Shown: positions 19,820 through 30,447 of the stretch, one piece after another
Layout: each line of letters opens with the position of its first letter
Numbering within the stretch: position 1 is the stretch's first letter
From: Burkholderia cenocepacia
GTDB lineage: Bacteria; Pseudomonadota; Gammaproteobacteria; Burkholderiales; Burkholderiaceae
Reading direction: 5' to 3'
DNA length: 64,000 nucleotides
NCBI RefSeq assembly: GCF_900446215.1
Contig: NZ_UAQZ01000015.1
Span: 310,001 to 374,000 of the forward strand
Position numbers and translations under genes: made by a program
Notes under the pieces: model-generated
What the model was told of the DNA's origin: nothing
Databases searched by the model: none
The model's input: the letters and a program-made list of their open reading frames with translations, nothing else

Positions 19820-20458
19820 ATGAAAAAACTGCTTAGCACGCTCCTTCTGTCCCTGGGCCTGGCCGCCGGCTTCGCGCAGGCTTCGCCCGCCGCGCCGGCC
19901 GCCGGCAAGGACTTCGAGGTGATGAAGTCGCCGCAGCCGGTATCCGCGCCGGCCGGCAAGGTCGAGGTGATCGAGTTCTTCTGGTACGGCTGCCCGCACT
20001 GCTACGAATTCGAGCCGACGATCGAGGCCTGGGTGAAGAAGCAGGGCAACAACATCGACTTCAAGCGCGTGCCGGTCGCATTCCGTGACGATTTCGTCCC
20101 GCACTCGAAGCTGTACTACGCGGTGTCCGCGCTCGGCATCTCCGAGAAGGTCACGCCGGCGATCTTCAACGCGATCCACAAGCAGAAGAACTACCTGCTG
20201 ACGCCGCAGGCGCAGGCCGACTTCCTGGCCACGCAAGGCGTCGACAAGAAGAAGTTCATGGACGCGTACAACTCGTTCAGCGTGCAGGGCGAGGTGAACC
20301 AGTCGGCCAAGCTGCTGAAGGACTACGCGATCGACGGCGTGCCGACGGTCGTCGTCCAGGGCAAGTACAAGACGGGCCCCGCTTACACGAACAGCATCCC
20401 GGGTACCGCCCAGGTGCTCGACTTCCTCGTGAAGCAGGTCCAGGACAAGAAGCTCTGA
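19820..20458 (+). CDS. dsbA: Thiol:disulfide interchange protein DsbA
   Basis: DsbA oxidises cysteine pairs in periplasmic proteins. The 212-residue precursor has a signal peptide (about 1-21, ending AQA/S), the thioredoxin-fold active site C58-P-H-C61 in FFWYGCPHCYEFEP, and the cis-proline loop GVPTVVV. Length and motif are typical. It follows the SPOR gene by 70 bp and precedes an SDR gene by 19 bp, so it may be transcribed with either. Confidence 0.95.
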   Translation: MKKLLSTLLLSLGLAAGFAQASPAAPAAGKDFEVMKSPQPVSAPAGKVEVIEFFWYGCPHCYEFEPTIEAWVKKQGNNIDFKRVPVAFRDDFVPHSKLYYAVSALGISEKVTPAIFNAIHKQKNYLLTPQAQADFLATQGVDKKKFMDAYNSFSVQGEVNQSAKLLKDYAIDGVPTVVVQGKYKTGPAYTNSIPGTAQVLDFLVKQVQDKKL

Positions 20459-20477
20459 TCCCCGCCCGCGCGCCGGC

Positions 20478-21251
20478 ATGACTACTCCGCTGAAGGTCTT
20501 CATCACCGGCGCGTCGAGCGGCCTCGGCCTCGCGATGGCCGAGGAATACGCCCGCCAGGGCGCCACGCTCGCGCTCGTCGCGCGGCGCACCGATGCACTC
20601 GATGCGTTCGCGCGGCGTTTCCCGAAGCTGTCCATCTCCGTCTATTCCGCCGACGTGCGCGACGCCGATGCGCTCGCGACGGCCGCCGCGTCGTTCATCG
20701 CGACGCACGGCTGCCCGGACGTCGTGATCGCGAACGCAGGCATCAGCCAGGGCGCCGTCACGGGCCAGGGCGATCTCGCGGCGTTCCGCGACGTGATGGA
20801 CATCAACTACTACGGGATGGTCGCGACGTTCGAGCCGTTCGTCGGCCCGATGACGGCCGCGCGCCACGGCACGCTGGTCGGCGTCGCGAGCGTCGCCGGC
20901 GTGCGCGGGCTGCCCGGCTCCGGCGCGTACAGCGCGTCGAAGTCGGCCGCGATCAAGTATCTCGAAGCGCTGCGCGTCGAGCTGCGTCCGGCCGGTGTCG
21001 GCGTCGTGACGATCGCGCCCGGCTACATTCGCACGCCGATGACCGCGCACAACCCGTACCGGATGCCGTTCCTGATGGACGCCGACCGCTTCGCCGCACG
21101 GGCGGCGCAGGCGATCGCCCGGCAGCACGCGTTCCGCGTGATTCCGTGGCAGATGGGCGTCGTCGCGAAGGTGCTGCACGTGCTGCCGCGCTGGCTGTAC
21201 GACCGCCTGTTCGAAAAGGCGCCGCGCAAGCCGAAGGCCGGCGCGCACTGA
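20478..21251 (+). CDS. Short-chain dehydrogenase/reductase
   Basis: The 257-residue protein has the classical SDR features: TGASSGLG (10-17) for the dinucleotide, NAG near residue 90, and the catalytic YSASK at about 155 with the upstream serine. The substrate is not readable. It sits 19 bp after dsbA on the same strand. The C-terminus has several hydrophobic/basic residues (VLPRWLYDRLF), which could allow membrane association. Confidence 0.9.
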   Translation: MTTPLKVFITGASSGLGLAMAEEYARQGATLALVARRTDALDAFARRFPKLSISVYSADVRDADALATAAASFIATHGCPDVVIANAGISQGAVTGQGDLAAFRDVMDINYYGMVATFEPFVGPMTAARHGTLVGVASVAGVRGLPGSGAYSASKSAAIKYLEALRVELRPAGVGVVTIAPGYIRTPMTAHNPYRMPFLMDADRFAARAAQAIARQHAFRVIPWQMGVVAKVLHVLPRWLYDRLFEKAPRKPKAGAH

Positions 21252-21602
21252 CGATCCGCCGACGCGGCCCGCACGACGCGCGCAGGGCCGTATCGCTGCG
21301 CCGGAGCGTCGACGCGCCGGTTTTGCGACACCTGCCGCGGCACCTTCGCCGCACCCCGCCCGCCGGCTCCGCCGCCCCGGCGCCCGCCCCGCCCGCCGCC
21401 TCCACCGCACCTTTCGCCGCATCAACACCCGTTCCGTCGCGAACGCAGCCGTTTTTCGGCCAATTCGCCGCGTTCCGGCGCCTTTTTTCACGCGTCGCGC
21501 GCTTTGACGGTATGCTATTCGCCAGCCGCGCCGGCCCTGCCGCTTCCTGGCCGCGCCTGCCTCCATCATCCAGCGAAAAACACAAGCCACGTGGGAGATC
21601 CT
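21252..21602. other. 351-bp region before the peptide-binding protein gene
   Basis: No gene is seen. The last 100 bases include TTTGACGG and TATGCTAT around 21503-21518, a plausible promoter area, and GGGAGA as ribosome site just before the ATG at 21603. Confidence 0.4.
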
Positions 21603-23198
21603 ATGCACGTCAAGCTGTTCGCCGCGGCCGCCATCGCCGCCGCCCTTGCCGCCCCCGGCCTCGCCGCCGCCAAGCCGCTCACCGTTTGCACGGAATCGAG
21701 CCCGGACGGCTTCGACGTCGTGCAGTACAACTCGCTCGTCACGACCAATGCATCGGCCGACGTGATCTTCAACACGCTCGTGTCCTACGACGAGGCCGCG
21801 AAAAAGGTCGTGCCCGCGCTCGCCGACAAATGGGAGGCCAGCGCCGACGGCCTCACGTACACGTTCCACCTGCGCCCGAACGTCGCGTTCCAGACCACCG
21901 ACTATTTCAAGCCGAGCCGCGCGCTCGATGCGGACGACGTCGTGTTCACGTTCACGCGGATGCTCGACGATGCGAACCCGTGGCACAAGGTCGCCGGCGC
22001 GAGCGGCTTCCCGCACGCGCAGTCGATGGGCCTCGTGAAGCTCGTGAAGTCGGTCACGAAGGTCGACGACAGCACGGTGAAATTCGTGCTGAACGAGCCG
22101 AACGCGACCTTCGTGCCGATCCTGACGATGGGCTTCGCGTCGATCTACTCGGCCGAATACGCGGATCAGTTGCTGAAGGCCGGCAAGCAGGCCGACCTGA
22201 ACGCGAAGCCGGTCGGCACCGGCCCGTTCGTGCTGAAGAGCTATACGAAGGACGCGCTGATCCGCTACGACGCGAACCCGACGTACTGGGGCCCGAAGCC
22301 GAAGGTCGACCGGCTGATCTATGCGATCACGCCCGACCCGTCGGTGCGCCTGCAGAAGGTGAAGGCCGGCGAATGCCAGATCGCGCTGTCGCCGAAGCCG
22401 CAGGACGTGCTCGCCGCGAAGGGCGAAAGCGCGCTGAAGGTCGTGCAGACGCCCGCGTTCATGACCGCGTTCGTCGCGCTGAACACGCAGAAGAAGCCGC
22501 TCGACAACGACAAGGTACGCGAGGCGCTGAACCTCGCGTTCGACCGCGCGACCTACCTGAAGGTCGTGTTCGACAACACCGCGACGGCCGCGAACAACCC
22601 GTATCCGCCGAACACGTGGAGCTACGCGAAGGACATCGCGCCGTACCCGCACGATCCCGCGAAGGCGAAGCAGCTGCTCGCGCAGGCCGGCTTCCCGAAC
22701 GGCTTCTCGACGACGATCTGGACGCGCCCGACCGGCAGCGTGCTGAATCCGAATCCGAAGGTCGGCGCCGAACTGCTGCAGGCCGACCTCGCGAAGATCG
22801 GCGTGAAGGCCGAGGTCAAGGTGATCGAATGGGGCGAGCTGATCAAGCAGGCGAAGCTCGGCCAGCATGACATGCTGTTCATGGGCTGGGCCGGCGACAA
22901 CGGCGATCCGGACAACTACCTGTCGCCGCTGTTCAGCTGCAACGCGGTGAAGTCGGGCATCAACTTCGCGCGCTTCTGCGATGCGCCGCTCGACAAGCTG
23001 ATCGCCGACGGCAAGGCGACCGCCGACCAGGCCAAGCGCGCGAAGCTGTACGAAAGCGCGCAGAAGATCATCCACGATCAGGCGCTGTGGATTCCGCTCG
23101 GCTACCCGACCGCGGCCGCGCTCACGCGCACCAACGTGAGCGGCTATCACGTCAGTCCGTTCGGACGGCAGAACTTCACGACGGTCGCCGTGCAGTAA
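21603..23198 (+). CDS. ABC transporter periplasmic substrate-binding protein (peptide/nickel family)
   Basis: The 531-residue precursor has a signal peptide of about 22 residues (VKLFAAAAIAAALAAPGLAAA), then a solute-binding family 5 fold similar to DppA, with LTVCTESSPDGFDVVQYN at the start of the mature protein and the PTGSVLNPNPK and GWAGDNGDPDNYL segments late in the chain. DppA-like proteins bind di- or oligopeptides or heme. No permease or ATPase gene is next to it, so its membrane partners are encoded elsewhere. The start at 21603 has a ribosome site and begins the signal peptide. Confidence 0.92.
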   Translation: MHVKLFAAAAIAAALAAPGLAAAKPLTVCTESSPDGFDVVQYNSLVTTNASADVIFNTLVSYDEAAKKVVPALADKWEASADGLTYTFHLRPNVAFQTTDYFKPSRALDADDVVFTFTRMLDDANPWHKVAGASGFPHAQSMGLVKLVKSVTKVDDSTVKFVLNEPNATFVPILTMGFASIYSAEYADQLLKAGKQADLNAKPVGTGPFVLKSYTKDALIRYDANPTYWGPKPKVDRLIYAITPDPSVRLQKVKAGECQIALSPKPQDVLAAKGESALKVVQTPAFMTAFVALNTQKKPLDNDKVREALNLAFDRATYLKVVFDNTATAANNPYPPNTWSYAKDIAPYPHDPAKAKQLLAQAGFPNGFSTTIWTRPTGSVLNPNPKVGAELLQADLAKIGVKAEVKVIEWGELIKQAKLGQHDMLFMGWAGDNGDPDNYLSPLFSCNAVKSGINFARFCDAPLDKLIADGKATADQAKRAKLYESAQKIIHDQALWIPLGYPTAAALTRTNVSGYHVSPFGRQNFTTVAVQ

Positions 23199-23390
23199 CC
23201 GTGCGTGGCGCGCAAGCGACGGCGCACGCGCCGCCCGCTTGCGGCCCGCACGGCGTGCTTGCTACACTGCGCGCCGATTCCTCATACCGGACGCCAGCCA
23301 AAGTGAACCACTAAGCCTTCCCAAAATGTTTTCGCCGCCCGTGCCACGCACGCCGCGCGCGAAGGTCTTCACGCATTTTTGGAGGTGCTT

Positions 23391-25034
<1,644 letters not shown>

Positions 25035-25053
25035 CGGCGACGCAGCGTCGTGC

Positions 25054-26133
25054 TCAGCCGGCGGTGCGGAACCGCAGCACGCCGTCGTCGCCCTGCTCGC
25101 GCACGAGTTCGCCCGCGAGCCACAGCAGGTTCAGGTGCGCGAGCGCCTCGCCGAGCGCGAACGTCATCTGGTGGATGTCGAGCTCGCGGCGGCGGAACAT
25201 GATCGGCACGATGTCGGCCGCGCTCATCGGCTGCTCCGCGCACGCGACGCGCACTTCGGCCAGGCGCGCATCGTGGTGTTCGCGCAGTTGCGCGATGCGC
25301 GTGCGCACGCCGCGGAACGGCTTGCCGTGCGACGGCAGCACGAGCGTGTCGGGCGCCATCGTCTCGTAACGGCCGAGCGATTCGAGGTACAGCGCGAGCG
25401 GGTTCGCTTCCGGCTCGAGGTCGAACACCGACACGTTCGTCGAGATGCGCGGCAGCACCATGTCGCCGGAAATCAGCACGCCGTCCGCTTCGCTGTGGAG
25501 CGCGCAATGTTCAGGCGAATGGCCGAAACCGGTGACGACGCGCCATGTCCGCGCGCCGATCGTCACCGCGTCGCCTTCGCGCAGGCGCCGGTAGCGCGGC
25601 GGCACGGCCGGCACGAGGTCCGAGTAGTAGCTGCGGCGGTTGCGCAGCTTGTCGAGCGCGGCCGGATCGGTCAGGCCGTGGCGCGCGAAGTGATCGGCGG
25701 CGGCCGCGCCGCCCGCGTTCGAACCGTTGCCGGCCGCCATCAGGCAGCCGAACATATATTCGCCGAGCGTCATCCACAGTCGCACGTTCCAGCGGCCTTG
25801 GTCGCCGCCTTCGCACAGCCAGTTCGCGAGGCCGAAGTGATCGGGGTGGCAGTGCGTGACGAGCACGCGCAGCACGGGCAGGCCGTCGAGCTGCGTGTCG
25901 AAGATCTGTTCCCAGTGCGTGCGGATCGCGTCCGACGAGATCCCGCAATCGACGACCGTCCAGCCGGCCTGCCCGTCGATCTCGTCGCGCAGCAGCCAGA
26001 GATTGATGTGATCGAGCGAGAACGGCAGCGGCATGCGCAGCCAGCGCACGCCGGGCGCAACCTCGAACGTGTCGCCCGCGGCGGGCAGCGTATCGGCGAA
26101 GGGGTAGTCGAGTTGGTGTTCCAGGGCGTTCAT
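25054..26133 (-). CDS. Metallo-beta-lactamase fold hydrolase
   Basis: This 359-residue protein carries the metal-binding motif H94-C-H96-P-D98-H99 in LVTHCHPDHFG, a later GFGHSPEHCALH and the SGDMVLPRIS segment with the bridging aspartate. It resembles the glyoxalase II/RNase Z-type hydrolases with a C-terminal helical extension often seen in bacterial MBL-fold proteins. No signal peptide is present, so it is cytosolic. The substrate is unknown. It converges on the ABC-F gene with a 19-bp gap. Confidence 0.88.
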   Translation of the reverse strand: MNALEHQLDYPFADTLPAAGDTFEVAPGVRWLRMPLPFSLDHINLWLLRDEIDGQAGWTVVDCGISSDAIRTHWEQIFDTQLDGLPVLRVLVTHCHPDHFGLANWLCEGGDQGRWNVRLWMTLGEYMFGCLMAAGNGSNAGGAAAADHFARHGLTDPAALDKLRNRRSYYSDLVPAVPPRYRRLREGDAVTIGARTWRVVTGFGHSPEHCALHSEADGVLISGDMVLPRISTNVSVFDLEPEANPLALYLESLGRYETMAPDTLVLPSHGKPFRGVRTRIAQLREHHDARLAEVRVACAEQPMSAADIVPIMFRRRELDIHQMTFALGEALAHLNLLWLAGELVREQGDDGVLRFRTAG

Positions 26134-26437
26134 CGGTGGGGTGTCTCGTCGTTATCGGTGCGAATGCGCGCCGACGGCGGGCGCGGCGGGCGGTGCGTCG
26201 ATTCTATCGCCGTCGCGAAAAACGCGTGCCCGGCGGGCGCCGGCCCGCCAAAAAAAGTTCGTGTCAGAATCGGTTCCGTACCCGTATCTTTACGCGAAGA
26301 TGCACCGAACGGCGCCGAACGGCGAGCAACACGCCGATTGACGGCCATTCGCGCGTTGCCCCGAAAGTCATTGAAACGCCGACTTGGGCGCTAAAATGGC
26401 GAGTGCTTACAGCCCCTCCCGAACGAGCCTGCACGCA
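26134..26437. promoter_or_regulatory. Divergent promoter region between the MBL gene and aceK
   Basis: TTGAAA (26371-26376) and TAAAAT (26392-26397) are spaced 15 bp and would start aceK transcription near 26404. A ribosome site is not strong before the ATG at 26438. I see no other gene in this 304-bp gap. Confidence 0.4.
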
Positions 26438-28255
26438 ATGAATCACTTCCCCAAACTGCTGTCGTCGCAGATCGGTTTCGACGTCGCGCAGACGATGCTC
26501 GAATACTTCGATCGCCATTACCGGATCTTCCGCGAAGCGGCCGTCGAAGCGAAGACGCTGTTCGAGCGCGGCGACTGGCACGGGCTGCAGCGGCTCGCAC
26601 GCGAGCGGATCACGTCGTACGACGATCGCGTGAAGGAATGCGTGGAGGTGCTGGAAGACGAATACGACGCGGAGAACATCGACGACGAAGTGTGGCAGCA
26701 GATCAAGCTGCACTACATCGGCCTGCTCACGTCGCACCGCCAGCCCGAGTGCGCGGAGACCTTCTTCAATTCGGTGTGCTGCAAGATCCTGCACCGCTCG
26801 TATTTCAGCAACGACTTCATCTTCGTGCGCCCGGCGATCTCGACCGAGTACCTGGAGAACGACGAGCCGGCCGCGAAACCGACCTACCGCGCGTACTATC
26901 CGGGCACCGACGGGCTCGCGGTCACGCTCGAGCGCATCGTCACGAACTTCCAGCTCGAGCCGGCGTTCGAGGATCTCACGCGCGACATCGGCTGCGTGAT
27001 GCAGGCGATCGACGACGAATTCGGCCACTTCGACGCAGCGCCGAATTTCCAGATCCACGTGCTGTCGTCGCTGTTCTTCCGCAACAAGAGCGCGTACATC
27101 ATCGGCCGCATCATCAACGCCGACCGCGTGCTGCCGTTCGCGGTGCCGATCCGCCACGTGCGCCCGGGCCTGCTCGCGCTCGACACCGTGCTGCTGCGCC
27201 GCGACCTGCTGCAGATCATCTTCAGCTTCTCGCATTCGTACTTCCTCGTCGACATGGGCGTGCCGTCCGCGTACGTCGAGTTCCTCTGCACGATCATGCC
27301 GGGCAAGCCGAAGGCCGAGATCTACACGTCGGTCGGGCTGCAGAAGCAGGGCAAGAACCTGTTCTACCGCGACCTGCTGCACCACCTGTCGCATTCGAGC
27401 GACCGCTTCATCATCGCGCCCGGGATCAAGGGTCTCGTGATGCTCGTGTTCACGCTGCCGTCGTTCCCGTACGTGTTCAAGATCATCAAGGATCACTTCC
27501 CGCCGCCGAAGGAAACGACGCGCGCGCAGATCATGGAGAAGTACCAGCTCGTGAAACGCCACGACCGCCTCGGGCGGATGGCCGACACGCTCGAGTATTC
27601 GAGCGTCGCGCTGCCGCTCGCGCGGCTCGATCACGCGCTCGTGCGCGAACTCGAGAAGGAAGTGCCGTCGCTGCTCGAATACGAGGACGACAAGCTGGTC
27701 ATCAAGCACCTGTACATCGAGCGCCGGATGACGCCGCTCAACCTGTACCTGCAGAACGGCAGCGACGCGGACGTCGAGCACGGCGTGAAGGAATACGGCA
27801 ACGCGGTGAAGGAGCTGATGAAGGCCAACATCTTCCCCGGCGACATGCTGTACAAGAACTTCGGCGTCACGCGCCACGGCCGCGTCGTGTTCTACGACTA
27901 CGACGAGATCGAATACCTGACCGACTGCAACGTGCGGCGCGTGCCGCCGCCGCGCAACGAGGAAGACGAGCTGTCCGGCGAACCGTGGTATACCGTCGGC
28001 CCGCACGATATCTTTCCGGAGACCTACGGGCCGTTCCTGCTCGGCGACCCGCGCGTGCGCAGCGTCTTCATGAAGCATCACGCGGACTTTTTCGATCCCG
28101 CGCTGTGGCAGGCGAGCAAGGACAAGCTGATGCAGGGCGAATTGCCCGATTTTTATCCGTACGACGCGACCCTGCGCTTTTGCGTGCGCTACCCCGCGCG
28201 CTTCGGCGCGACGAGCCGCAACGACGGCGAAGGCGATGCGCAGCGCGCCGCCTGA
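26438..28255 (+). CDS. aceK: Isocitrate dehydrogenase kinase/phosphatase
   Basis: AceK phosphorylates and dephosphorylates isocitrate dehydrogenase, steering carbon between the TCA cycle and the glyoxylate shunt. The 605-residue protein has the regulatory half (about 1-310), the unusual ATP-binding loop APGIKGLVMLVFTLPS near 330 and the catalytic region GDMLYKNFGVTRHGRVVFYDYDEIEYL near 470-495. It is not next to aceA/aceB, unlike in E. coli. The start MNHFPKLLSSQIGF is preferred; a further upstream in-frame ATG (26396) lies inside the -10 element. Confidence 0.96.
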   Translation: MNHFPKLLSSQIGFDVAQTMLEYFDRHYRIFREAAVEAKTLFERGDWHGLQRLARERITSYDDRVKECVEVLEDEYDAENIDDEVWQQIKLHYIGLLTSHRQPECAETFFNSVCCKILHRSYFSNDFIFVRPAISTEYLENDEPAAKPTYRAYYPGTDGLAVTLERIVTNFQLEPAFEDLTRDIGCVMQAIDDEFGHFDAAPNFQIHVLSSLFFRNKSAYIIGRIINADRVLPFAVPIRHVRPGLLALDTVLLRRDLLQIIFSFSHSYFLVDMGVPSAYVEFLCTIMPGKPKAEIYTSVGLQKQGKNLFYRDLLHHLSHSSDRFIIAPGIKGLVMLVFTLPSFPYVFKIIKDHFPPPKETTRAQIMEKYQLVKRHDRLGRMADTLEYSSVALPLARLDHALVRELEKEVPSLLEYEDDKLVIKHLYIERRMTPLNLYLQNGSDADVEHGVKEYGNAVKELMKANIFPGDMLYKNFGVTRHGRVVFYDYDEIEYLTDCNVRRVPPPRNEEDELSGEPWYTVGPHDIFPETYGPFLLGDPRVRSVFMKHHADFFDPALWQASKDKLMQGELPDFYPYDATLRFCVRYPARFGATSRNDGEGDAQRAA

Positions 28256-28311
28256 CGCCGGCAACACCGAATCCGATATCGACCCGATTTCCGCCAACGG
28301 AAGCCACCCCG

Positions 28312-29079
28312 ATGACTACCCAAGACAATCCGCTTTCACATCTGTTCGACAACAACGACGCGTGGGTCAAGCGCCAGCTCGCCGACGATCCCGATTTCTT
28401 CGCCCGGCTCGCCGACCAGCAGGCGCCGGAGTATCTGTGGATCGGCTGCTCGGATTCGCGCGTGCCGGCAAACCAGATCATCGGCCTGCCGCCGGGCGAA
28501 GTGTTCGTGCACCGCAACATCGCGAACGTCGTCGTGCACAGCGACCTGAACTGCCTGTCGGTGATCCAGTTCGCGGTCGACATCCTGCGCGTGAAGCACA
28601 TCATGGTCGTCGGCCACTACGGCTGCTCGGGCGTGAACGCGGCACTGCACAACCGCCGCGTCGGCCTCGCGGACAACTGGCTGCATCACGTGCAGGACGT
28701 GCGCGAGCGCCACGCGGCGCTGCTCGACGAATGGCCGGTCGGCGAAGCGCGCTATCGCCGCCTGATCGAGCTGAATTCGATCGAACAGGTCGTCAACGTG
28801 TGCCGCACGACGATCGTCAACGACGCGTGGGCGCGCGGCCAGTCGCTGACCGTGCACGGGCTCGTGTACGGCGTGCACGACGGCCGGATGCGCAATCTCG
28901 GCATGTCCGTGTCGAACTTCGACGCGCTCGACGCAACCTACAAGCGCTGCGTGGCGGCGCTGACCGCGCGCGGCCAGCACGCGCCGGACAACGACATGGT
29001 CGCGGCGGACGCCGCACGGCTCGACGGCGTCGCGCAGGCGGTCGCCGCCACGCTGAAGCCGTGCGACGACGCGCAGTAA
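28312..29079 (+). CDS. can: Beta-class carbonic anhydrase
   Basis: The enzyme interconverts CO2 and bicarbonate. The 255-residue protein has the zinc ligands C46 with D48 and R50 in CSDSR, and H102 and C105 in GHYGCSG, as in E. coli Can. It is C-terminally longer than E. coli Can by about 30 residues. It follows aceK by 56 bp on the same strand, so the two may share a transcript. Bicarbonate would serve carboxylases, including the biotin carboxylase at 38812. Confidence 0.95.
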   Translation: MTTQDNPLSHLFDNNDAWVKRQLADDPDFFARLADQQAPEYLWIGCSDSRVPANQIIGLPPGEVFVHRNIANVVVHSDLNCLSVIQFAVDILRVKHIMVVGHYGCSGVNAALHNRRVGLADNWLHHVQDVRERHAALLDEWPVGEARYRRLIELNSIEQVVNVCRTTIVNDAWARGQSLTVHGLVYGVHDGRMRNLGMSVSNFDALDATYKRCVAALTARGQHAPDNDMVAADAARLDGVAQAVAATLKPCDDAQ

Positions 29080-29190
29080 CGTGAGGTGCGCACCGGCCGC
29101 CCGGCGGCGACTGCCGCGCGGGCGCGGCACGCATCGAACGGATCTGACACCGGCACTGCCGCGGCGGCGCCAACCCAAGGAGCGACGAGC

Positions 29191-29868
29191 ATGAAAACCG
29201 TATTGATCGTCGGTGCATCGCGCGGCCTCGGCCGCGAATTCGTCCGGCAGTACCGGCGCGACGGCTGGAACGTGATCGCCACCGCGCGCGACGCCGCGTC
29301 GCTCGACACGCTGCGCGCGCTCGGCGCCCAAGCGCATGCGCTCGATATCGCGCAGCCCGAGCAGATCGCGGCGCTCGGCTGGAAGCTCGACGGCGAGCGG
29401 CTCGACGCGGCCGTGCTCGTGTCGGGCGTGTACGGGCCGCGCACCGAAGGCGTCGAGACGATCACCGCCGAGGATTTCGACGCGGTGATGCATACGAACG
29501 TGCGCGGGCCGATGCAGTTGCTGCCGATCCTGCTGCCGCTCGTCGAGGATGCGCGCGGCGTGCTGGCGGTCGTATCGAGCCGGATGGGCAGCATCGCCGA
29601 GGCGACCGGCACGACCGGCTGGCTGTACCGCGCGAGCAAGGCCGCGCTGAACGACGCGCTGCGCATCGCGTCGCTGCAGACGCGCCATGCCGCGTGCATT
29701 TCGCTGCATCCCGGCTGGGTACGCACCGACATGGGCGGCGCGCAGGCCGCGATCGATCCGGAAACGAGCGTGACCGGCATGCGTCGCGTCATCGCCGAAT
29801 CCGGTTCGGACGTGTCTCAGGCGAACGGCCGGTTCTTCCAGTACGACGGCATCGAGCTCAGTTGGTGA
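29191..29868 (+). CDS. Short-chain dehydrogenase-like (CsgA/YciK type) protein
   Basis: The 225-residue protein begins MKTVLIVGASRGLGREFV with the SDR nucleotide loop GASRGLG (8-14). It has a YRASK catalytic element at about residue 150 (TGWLYRASKAALND). An AAGGAGCGACGAGC ribosome site precedes the ATG at 29191. The substrate is unknown. It follows the carbonic anhydrase by 111 bp. Confidence 0.88.
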   Translation: MKTVLIVGASRGLGREFVRQYRRDGWNVIATARDAASLDTLRALGAQAHALDIAQPEQIAALGWKLDGERLDAAVLVSGVYGPRTEGVETITAEDFDAVMHTNVRGPMQLLPILLPLVEDARGVLAVVSSRMGSIAEATGTTGWLYRASKAALNDALRIASLQTRHAACISLHPGWVRTDMGGAQAAIDPETSVTGMRRVIAESGSDVSQANGRFFQYDGIELSW

Positions 29869-29906
29869 GTGCGCCGACAACCCAGCGTTGTTAATTCACA
29901 TTTCGC

Positions 29907-30341
29907 ATGATTTTGAACCGACCTGACGCGTGCCCATGCGGCGGCGCGTCCCCCGCGCCCGGCAGGACGTCCGCGCCGCGCTATGCGGCCTGCTGCGGCC
30001 GCTTCATCGACGGCGGCGAGGCCGCGCCGACCGCACTCGAATTGATGCGTTCGCGGTACAGCGCGTACGTGCTCGGCGCGACCGATTACCTGCGCGCGAC
30101 GTGGGCCGCGCGCACCTGCCCGCCCGATCTCGACACCGACCCCAGCGCGCCGGACGCGCCGCGCTGGCTGGGCCTCGCGGTCAAACGCCACGCGCCGCTC
30201 GACGACCGGCACGCGGAGGTCGAATTCGTGGCCCGCTACAAGGTCGGCGGACGCGCCTACCGGCTGCACGAGACGAGCCGTTTCGAGCGCGACGAGCACG
30301 GTTTCTGGCGCTATGTCGACGGCGAAGTAAGTGAACGCTGA
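29907..30341 (+). CDS. YchJ-like (UPF0225) protein with SEC-C zinc motif
   Basis: The 144-residue protein has an N-terminal cysteine cluster (CPCGG then ACCGRFI) of the SEC-C type, normally zinc-binding, although the usual GSGK following the first pair is replaced by a longer Pro/Ala-rich stretch. The rest is the NTF2-like YchJ domain (LMRSRYSAYVLGATDYLRATW; VEFVARYK). Function is not established. It follows the SDR gene by 38 bp. Confidence 0.85.
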   Translation: MILNRPDACPCGGASPAPGRTSAPRYAACCGRFIDGGEAAPTALELMRSRYSAYVLGATDYLRATWAARTCPPDLDTDPSAPDAPRWLGLAVKRHAPLDDRHAEVEFVARYKVGGRAYRLHETSRFERDEHGFWRYVDGEVSER

Positions 30342-30447
30342 CAAATAGTTGCTGTGTCAGACGCCGGGTTATTCCCGCATTGCACAACCCGATTTTGTCG
30401 GGCTACGATGACCTCGAATTGGTCATGTTGCATGGCAGGGCTTACGG